From assembly GCF_013085465.1 (NCBI RefSeq), contig NZ_CP049838.1, positions 8,308,001 to 8,372,000 on the forward strand: DNA of 64,000 nt, given 5' to 3'. The notes under the pieces were generated by a model, which was given only the letters and a program-made list of their open reading frames with translations, made no database searches and was not told the DNA's origin. Positions 59,541 through 64,000 of this stretch are shown piece after piece. The translations under genes were made by a program, and so were the position numbers. Positions within the stretch are counted from its first letter, which is position 1. Each line of letters opens with the position of its first letter. This DNA is from Streptomyces asoensis (lineage in GTDB: Bacteria > Actinomycetota > Actinomycetes > Streptomycetales > Streptomycetaceae).

Positions 59541-59735
59541 ATGAAGGTTGTCGTCGACGAGGAGAAGTGCGTCGCCGCCGGACAGTGCGTGGCCGCCGCC
59601 ATGGACGTGTTCGACCAGCGCGAGGACGACGGCATCGTCGTCCTGCTGGACGAGAACCCGCCGGCCGAACTGGCCGAGGACGTCCGCAACGCCGCCGCGG
59701 TGTGCCCGGCGCTCGCGATCCGCCTCGAGGAGTAG
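59541..59735 (+). CDS. Ferredoxin, [3Fe-4S] type
   Basis: A 64-residue acidic ferredoxin with Cys10, Cys16 and Cys55-Pro. Position 13, the fourth ligand in [4Fe-4S] relatives, is Ala, so a [3Fe-4S] cluster is expected. GGAGA precedes the ATG. It lies between its reductase and the P450 gene and is the evident electron carrier of that pair. Confidence 0.94.
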   Translation: MKVVVDEEKCVAAGQCVAAAMDVFDQREDDGIVVLLDENPPAELAEDVRNAAAVCPALAIRLEE

Positions 59736-59783
59736 GCCCCGAACTTCGCCCCTTCCCCCCCATCCCCCACCGGAGGAACATCC

Positions 59784-61022
59784 ATGGCCGAGGCAGACAC
59801 CCGGGACCTCCCCGACGAGTCCCTCTACTTCTACCAGGACGAGCGGGACGCCAAGTGCCCCTTCGCCCCGCCGCCCGGGCTGCGCGCCCTGAACGACAGG
59901 GGTCCGGTCACCCGGGGCCGGATCTGGGACGGCAGCACCCCCTGGCTCGTCACGGGCCACGCCGCGCAGCGCGCCATCCTGTCCGACCCCCGGGTCAGCT
60001 CGGACGACAAGCGGCCGGGATTCCCGTATCCCAACCGGGCCATGGCGGAGACCGCCCATCATCACCCGCTCACGATCTTCAACGCGGACGGCGCCGACCA
60101 CACGCGGATCCGCCGCATGATGACCCGCCCGTTCACCCGCCCCCGGATGGAGGCGCTGCGGCCGGACATCCAGAGGTTCACCGACGAGCTCATCGACAAG
60201 ATGCTGGCGGGCCCGAAGCCGGTGAACCTGGTGACGGCGCTGTCGCTGCCGCTGCCCTCGCTGATGATCTGCGCGCTGCTCGGGGTGCCGTACGAGGACC
60301 ACGACTTCTTCCAGGAGCACGCCTCCTTCGCCACCCGGAGCGACAAGACGGCCGAGGACGACCGCCGGGCGAGCGAGGCGCTGGGCGGCTACCTGGCCGC
60401 ACTGCTCCAGAAGAAGATGGAGGAGCCCGCGGACGACGTGCTCTCCGACTTCGCCGCGCGGATCAAGGAGGGCGACCTCACCCTTCCCGAGGCCACCCTG
60501 CTCTCGATGATCCTGCTGATCGCCGGTCACGAGACCAGCGCGACCATGATCACGCTGGGCACCGCCCTGCTGCTGGAGAACCCCGACGAGATCGCGCGGC
60601 TGCGCGGGATCGAGGACACCCGGGACGCCGCGAACGCGGTGGACGAGATCCTGCGCTACCTGACCGTCGCGATGTTCGGGCAGCGGCGCATCGCCACCGA
60701 GGACTTCGAGTTCGAGGGCGCGCAGATCAAGGCCGGCGACGGCATCGTCGTCCCGCTGCCCGCCGGCAACTGGGACCCGGAGGCGTTCCCCGAGCCCGAG
60801 AAGCTCGACCTCACCCGCAAGGCGAACCACCACCACGCCTTCGGCTGGGGCATCCACCAGTGCCTGGGCCAGCAGCTCGCCCGGATCGAACTCCAGGTCG
60901 TCTACGGGACGCTCTACCGGCGCATCCCGACCCTCCGTCTCGCGGTCGACCGCGACGAACTCGAGTTCCGCCGGGCCGACGCGCTCGCCTTCGGCATCAA
61001 GGAGCTGCCGGTGACCTGGTAG
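59784..61022 (+). CDS. Cytochrome P450, CYP105-like
   Basis: A 412-residue P450 with haem loop FGWGIHQCLGQQLARIE (thiolate Cys360), I-helix AGHETS at 247-252, and ExxR in DEILR. The N-terminal DAKCPFAPPPG and FGxGxHQCLGQ are typical of the CYP105 family of Streptomyces. Its own ferredoxin and reductase are just upstream. GGAGGA precedes the ATG. It probably hydroxylates the hydrocarbon skeleton to give an alcohol for the SDRs and BVMO. Substrate unknown. Confidence 0.95.
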   Translation: MAEADTRDLPDESLYFYQDERDAKCPFAPPPGLRALNDRGPVTRGRIWDGSTPWLVTGHAAQRAILSDPRVSSDDKRPGFPYPNRAMAETAHHHPLTIFNADGADHTRIRRMMTRPFTRPRMEALRPDIQRFTDELIDKMLAGPKPVNLVTALSLPLPSLMICALLGVPYEDHDFFQEHASFATRSDKTAEDDRRASEALGGYLAALLQKKMEEPADDVLSDFAARIKEGDLTLPEATLLSMILLIAGHETSATMITLGTALLLENPDEIARLRGIEDTRDAANAVDEILRYLTVAMFGQRRIATEDFEFEGAQIKAGDGIVVPLPAGNWDPEAFPEPEKLDLTRKANHHHAFGWGIHQCLGQQLARIELQVVYGTLYRRIPTLRLAVDRDELEFRRADALAFGIKELPVTW

Positions 61023-61062
61023 TCCGGCATCGCCGCACCACCCGGACGCCTCGGCACCGACC

Positions 61063-61094
61063 GGCCGGTCCCACCCACCCGGGCGGGACCGGCC
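61063..61094 (+). terminator. Hairpin after P450 gene
   Basis: Perfect 10-base arms GGCCGGTCCC and GGGACCGGCC with a 12-base loop. It may end or attenuate transcription before the last SDR gene. Confidence 0.6.
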
Positions 61095-61095
61095 A

Positions 61096-61143
61096 CCGCA
61101 TCCGCAACCGCATTCCCCACCGCATCCGCATCCGCATCCGCAC
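61096..61143. repeat. Tandem CCGCAT hexamers
   Basis: Eight consecutive 6-base units: five exact CCGCAT, two single-base variants and one diverged TCCCCA. They lie between the hairpin and the SDR ribosome binding site. Confidence 0.85.
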
Positions 61144-61167
61144 ACCGCAGTACAACAGGAGTCAGGC

Positions 61168-62115
61168 ATGAGCGAGTTCAGCTTCGAAGGACGCGTCGCG
61201 GTCGTCACCGGCGCCGGCCGGGGGATCGGCCGGGCCCACGCCCGCCTGCTGGCGGAGCGCGGGGCGAAGGTCGTCGTCAACGACCTGGGCGGAACCATGG
61301 AGGGCGACGGCTCGGACACCGGCCCGGCGCAGAAGGTCGTCGAGGAGATCGTCGCGGCCGGCGGCGAGGCCGTCGCCGACACCAACGACATCTCCACGCA
61401 GGCGGGCGGACAGGCCGTCATCGACTCCGCGATCGAGCACTTCGGCCGCATCGACGTTCTCGTCAACAACGCGGGGATCATCCGGTGGGCCGGCCTCCCG
61501 GAGGTCGACGCGGAGAACCTGGAGCGTCACCTCGCCGTCCACCTCGTCGGCTCGTTCAACACCCTGCGCGCCGCCTGGCCGCACTTCGTCGAGCAGCAGT
61601 ACGGCCGCGTCGTGCTGACCACGTCCAGCGGCCTGTTCGGGCTCGACAACAACCTGTCGTACGCGGCGGCGAAGGCGGGCACGGTCGGGCTGGCCCGCAG
61701 CGCGAAACTGTCCGGCGAGCCCCACGGGATCAAGGTCAACCTGATCGCGCCCGCGGCGATGACCCGGATGGGCGGCGGCCCCGAGGAGGAGCCCGCCGAG
61801 ACGGCCCCCGGCATGCCGTACATGCCGTCGGACGCGGTGGCGCCGATGGTGGCGTATCTCGCGCACGAGAGCTGCCCGGTCAACGGGGAGATCTACACCG
61901 CCGGCGCCGGCCGCTTCGCGCGCCTGTTCATCGCCTCGACCGAGGGCTATGTCCACGAGGGCGGTTCCGTCACCGTCGAGGACGTGGCGGGGAACTGGGA
62001 CGCCATCAACGACGAGAAGGGCTACTACGTGCCGTCGGACCTGATGGCGTGGTCGGGCGCGTTCCTGAAGCACCAGTTCACACCGATCGCAGATTCGGCG
62101 AACGCGAACGCGTAG
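61168..62115 (+). CDS. SDR family protein, MFE-2 / 17-beta-HSD4 dehydrogenase-domain like
   Basis: A 315-residue SDR with TGAGRGIG at 14-21, the segment VVVNDLGGTMEGDGSDTGPAQ near 35-55, NNAG, and catalytic YAAAK. The NDLGG signature and length are those of the 3-hydroxyacyl-CoA dehydrogenase domain of peroxisomal multifunctional enzyme 2, which handles branched and steroid-side-chain acyl-CoAs. GGAG precedes the ATG. It agrees with the methylacyl-CoA racemase in pointing to a branched or steroid-like acyl substrate. Confidence 0.92.
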   Translation: MSEFSFEGRVAVVTGAGRGIGRAHARLLAERGAKVVVNDLGGTMEGDGSDTGPAQKVVEEIVAAGGEAVADTNDISTQAGGQAVIDSAIEHFGRIDVLVNNAGIIRWAGLPEVDAENLERHLAVHLVGSFNTLRAAWPHFVEQQYGRVVLTTSSGLFGLDNNLSYAAAKAGTVGLARSAKLSGEPHGIKVNLIAPAAMTRMGGGPEEEPAETAPGMPYMPSDAVAPMVAYLAHESCPVNGEIYTAGAGRFARLFIASTEGYVHEGGSVTVEDVAGNWDAINDEKGYYVPSDLMAWSGAFLKHQFTPIADSANANA

Positions 62116-62176
62116 GCGGACGGCGGCCGCACGGCCGCACGGCGGTGGCCGAGGGTGCGCTGCGGAGGACGGTGGC

Positions 62177-62205
62177 CGAGGGCCGGGCGAAATGCCCGGC
62201 CCTCG
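62177..62205 (+). terminator. Hairpin terminator after MFE-2-like SDR
   Basis: Perfect 12-base arms CGAGGGCCGGGC and complement (62177-62188, 62194-62205) with loop GAAAT, about 60 bases after the stop codon. Confidence 0.85.
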
Positions 62206-62244
62206 CGGCGTTTCGCCGTGCGCGCCGGCAGCAGCCGCGGGATC

Positions 62245-62482
62245 GTCTGCCGTCTGCCGTCTGCCGTCTGCCGTCTGCCGTCTGCCGTCTGCCGTCTGCC
62301 GTCTGCCGTCTGCCGTCTGCCGTCTGCCGTCTGCGGTCTGCGGTCTGCGGTCTGCGGTCTGCGGTCTGCGGTCTGCGGTCTGCGGTCTGCGGTCTGCGGT
62401 CTGCGGTCTGCGGTCTGCGGTATGTCGTATGCGATATGAGGTCTGGGGCATGCGGTATGCCGCTAGGGGTCTGCGGTGTGCG
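62245..62482. repeat. Heptamer minisatellite, 34 units in two blocks
   Basis: Twelve exact GTCTGCC units (62245-62328) are followed in phase by thirteen exact GTCTGCG units (62329-62419) and nine degenerate units such as GTATGTC, GTATGCG and GTGTGCG to 62482. Because 7 is not a multiple of 3, every frame stays open and produces spurious repetitive ORFs. Together with the flanking hairpins it fills the 593-base gene-free gap at 62116-62708; I see no gene there. Confidence 0.97.
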
Positions 62483-62603
62483 GACAACCGCGTACGACGT
62501 CTGTGAAGGCCCGGTGGGCTCGTGCATGACGGCCCGTGGGCAGCCGCCGTACGGGATGGCGCGGCAAGCGGGACGGCGCCGGGGACGGTGAGGGGCGGGC
62601 AAG

Positions 62604-62688
62604 CCGCGTGGGACCGGCTCCGTCGTGCCGTCCTGCCCGGCCGAAAAACGGCCGGGGGAGGGAAGCGAGCGGAGCCGGTCCCACGCGG
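62604..62688. repeat. Nested inverted repeat / double hairpin
   Basis: Outer arms of 19 perfect bases (62604-62622, 62670-62688) enclose an inner stem CCCGGCCG/CGGCCGGG (62636-62643, 62649-62656) with an AAAAA loop. It lies 21 bases from the MFS stop codon and probably terminates that leftward gene. Confidence 0.85.
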
Positions 62689-62708
62689 GGTACGCCGAGG
62701 CGGCGCGG

Positions 62709-64000
62709 TCAGGCCGCCTGACCGACCTCGGCCTCGTCGAGGCGCTTGCTCCGGGGGATGAGAAGGACGAGCAGCGCGCCCAGGGCACAGCAACCGACCA
62801 CCAGCCAGAGGCCGTTCGTGAACCCGGCGTCGAGGTAGAACTGGGTGCCCTTGAGTATCGCGCCGTGCTGGGCCATCACGACGAAGGCCAGCTGCGAGAC
62901 GATGATCTGAGCGACGCCCTGGCCGAGGGTCTGCGCGCCGTTGGCCAGCGCCTGCTCCTCGGGCGTGACCACCTCGATGATCATGATGGGCACGATGGCC
63001 ATGACCATGCCCGTGCCGAACCCGGCGATCAGGCCCATTTCCACGATCTGGGCGGCGTTGTGGTGCAGTTGGGTGCCGATGCCGTAGCCGAGGACCGTGA
63101 GCGCGGATCCGGTGCCCAGCAGGATGCGTGCGTCCACCCGGCGGGCGAGCCAACCGGTGCCGACGGCCGCCACAATGATCATTGCGCTGATCGGGCTGGT
63201 GACGATGGCGTTGTGGGTGCCGGACCAGCCCAGGCCCTCGGAGACCGTGGGGATGCGCGGCATCAGGATCAGCATCTGGATCACCACGCCGACGGCGCTG
63301 AGTGAGCCGGCCGCGATGGACGTGGCCAGCAGGACGGTCCACACCGGACGCCGCCGTGTCATGGCCGGCGGGAACAGCGGTTCGGCGACCCGGCGTTCGA
63401 CGAGTACGAAGGCGACCAGCGCGATCAGCGCCCCGGCGATGTAGGCGGCGAACTTGCCGCTGTCCCAACCCCAGTGCGATCCCTGGCCGACGGCATAGAC
63501 GATCGCGGTGATGCCGCCGCCGAGCAGGAGTCCGCCGATCCAGTCCATCCGGCCGCCCGCCGCGCGAATCGGGCTCTCGGGCACGAAGGCGGCCACCAGG
63601 ACGAAACTCACCGCGGTGCTGATGGCCATGAACCACAGCACGCCGCGGAAGCCGTAGTCGTCCAGGAGCCAGCCGGACAGGAACGGCCCGCCGAAGGCGA
63701 CGAGGCCGACGCCGCCGGCGAGGATCCCGCTGGCGAGCCCGACCCAGCGGCGGGGGAACACGTCGCGGGTGATCGCGTAGGCGAGCGGGGCGGTGGCCGC
63801 GTAGACGCCCGCGATGCCGCGTCCGATCAGCAGCGTGCGGTAGTCGGTGGCGACGGCGGCGATCAGGTCGCCCACGAAGCCGAGTCCGGTGGCGGCGAGC
63901 AGGACGCGCTTCTTGCCGAAGAGGGCCGCGGCCTTGACCGCGAAGGGCAGGAAGAAGGTCCCGGTCAGCAGGGTCATCAGGGTGAACCAGGCGATCTCGG
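62709..64000 (-). CDS. MFS transporter (DHA2-like), 5' end outside window
   Basis: The frame is open to the right window edge, so the start is missing; about 430 codons are visible. Many hydrophobic segments, the loop GRGIAGVYAATAPLAYAITRD and the PRRWVGLASGILAGGVGL helix match 14-helix drug:H+ antiporter-2 type major facilitator proteins. The C-terminus IPRSKRLDEAEVGQAA is cytoplasmic. It could export a toxic intermediate or import the growth substrate; the family is mostly efflux. It ends against the nested hairpin. Confidence 0.9.
   Translation of the reverse strand, partial: EIAWFTLMTLLTGTFFLPFAVKAAALFGKKRVLLAATGLGFVGDLIAAVATDYRTLLIGRGIAGVYAATAPLAYAITRDVFPRRWVGLASGILAGGVGLVAFGGPFLSGWLLDDYGFRGVLWFMAISTAVSFVLVAAFVPESPIRAAGGRMDWIGGLLLGGGITAIVYAVGQGSHWGWDSGKFAAYIAGALIALVAFVLVERRVAEPLFPPAMTRRRPVWTVLLATSIAAGSLSAVGVVIQMLILMPRIPTVSEGLGWSGTHNAIVTSPISAMIIVAAVGTGWLARRVDARILLGTGSALTVLGYGIGTQLHHNAAQIVEMGLIAGFGTGMVMAIVPIMIIEVVTPEEQALANGAQTLGQGVAQIIVSQLAFVVMAQHGAILKGTQFYLDAGFTNGLWLVVGCCALGALLVLLIPRSKRLDEAEVGQAA

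Noticed and set aside
62245..62482. CRISPR array
   Set aside because: Units are contiguous 7-mers without spacers, and no cas genes are present.
61485..62591. Long open frames encoding CRLPSAV / CGLRSAV repeats
   Set aside because: They arise because the heptamer array has no stop in any frame. No ribosome binding site, codon bias or start supports translation.
1..64000. Secondary-metabolite biosynthetic cluster
   Set aside because: P450s, BVMO and SnoaL-like proteins occur in such clusters, but there is no PKS, NRPS, terpene synthase or carrier protein, and acyl-CoA catabolic genes dominate.
1..64000. tRNA, rRNA, riboswitch, transposase, phage or mce transport genes
   Set aside because: None was recognised on either strand. 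The only rearrangement sign is the P450 relic at 25.4 kb, which has no visible inverted repeats or target duplications.

Overview
The base composition (very GC-rich, third positions almost all G/C), frequent GTG and occasional TTG starts, AGGAG-type ribosome binding sites and ATGA gene overlaps point to an actinomycete. CYP105-like P450s, an SDR pair of the mycofactocin-coupled type and an intergenic repeat I associate with Streptomyces make Streptomyces the most likely genus. No rRNA, tRNA, CRISPR array, transposase or phage gene is visible.

Except for a membrane-protein fragment at the left edge, the window is a catabolic supercluster: 7 acyl-CoA dehydrogenases, 9 short-chain dehydrogenases, 3 acyl-CoA ligases, 3 crotonases, a CoA-transferase, an alpha-methylacyl-CoA racemase, a MaoC dehydratase, a thiolase, a DUF35-thiolase fusion, 2 intact P450s plus a P450 relic, a Baeyer-Villiger monooxygenase, 2 amidohydrolases and a complete meta-cleavage block. 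There is no PKS, NRPS or terpene cyclase, so degradation rather than biosynthesis is the natural reading.

Layout. 0.6-8.4 kb: mostly leftward genes (two SDRs, acyl-CoA dehydrogenase, aldehyde dehydrogenase, LLM oxidoreductase, atypical crotonase) with one rightward amidohydrolase. 8.4-11.4 kb: a rightward set of a small unknown protein, an acyl-CoA ligase and an aminoglycoside-phosphotransferase-like kinase. 11.5-13.6 kb: a leftward SDR and dehydrogenase. 13.7-25.4 kb: one long rightward operon of ten closely spaced genes that looks like a complete acyl side-chain route: activation, epimerisation, dehydrogenation, hydration, then thiolytic or aldolytic cleavage. 25.4-36.1 kb: P450 relic, more dehydrogenases, SDRs and a quinone-oxidoreductase-like gene, a tandem-duplicated GntR regulator, the second amidohydrolase and a ferredoxin. 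36.1-43.4 kb: extradiol dioxygenase, C-C hydrolase, TetR regulator, 3-ketosteroid-dehydrogenase-like flavoprotein, then hydratase, acylating acetaldehyde dehydrogenase and aldolase, together turning a catechol into pyruvate and an acyl-CoA. 43.6-53 kb: IclR regulator, SDR, ligase, crotonase, zinc alcohol dehydrogenase, acyl-CoA dehydrogenase, TetR and a fused E1 alpha/beta dehydrogenase. 53-62.1 kb: cyclase-family hydrolase, two SnoaL-like proteins, BVMO, CMD-family protein, SDR, ferredoxin reductase, ferredoxin, P450 and an MFE2-like SDR. 62.1-62.7 kb is non-coding and holds a 34-unit heptamer repeat and a nested hairpin. An MFS transporter runs off the right edge.

Working together, the genes suit breakdown of a polycyclic, methyl-branched isoprenoid (steroid-like or terpenoid) compound: P450 and BVMO oxidation, beta-oxidation of side chain and ring fragments, and meta-cleavage of an aromatised ring. 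The substrate is inference. Genes for ring 9-alpha-hydroxylation and for the two-component phenol hydroxylase of the classical steroid route are absent here.

Two sets of recurring intergenic palindromes seem to tie the supercluster together. Class 1 (core AGTGTACT / AGTATACT, about a dozen sites) often overlaps the probable -10 box. Class 2 (core GACCGGTC with TACCG half-sites, seven sites) is concentrated at the TetR/BVMO end. The tandem GntR protein and the TetR encoded at 50.0-50.8 kb are the best local candidates to read them.
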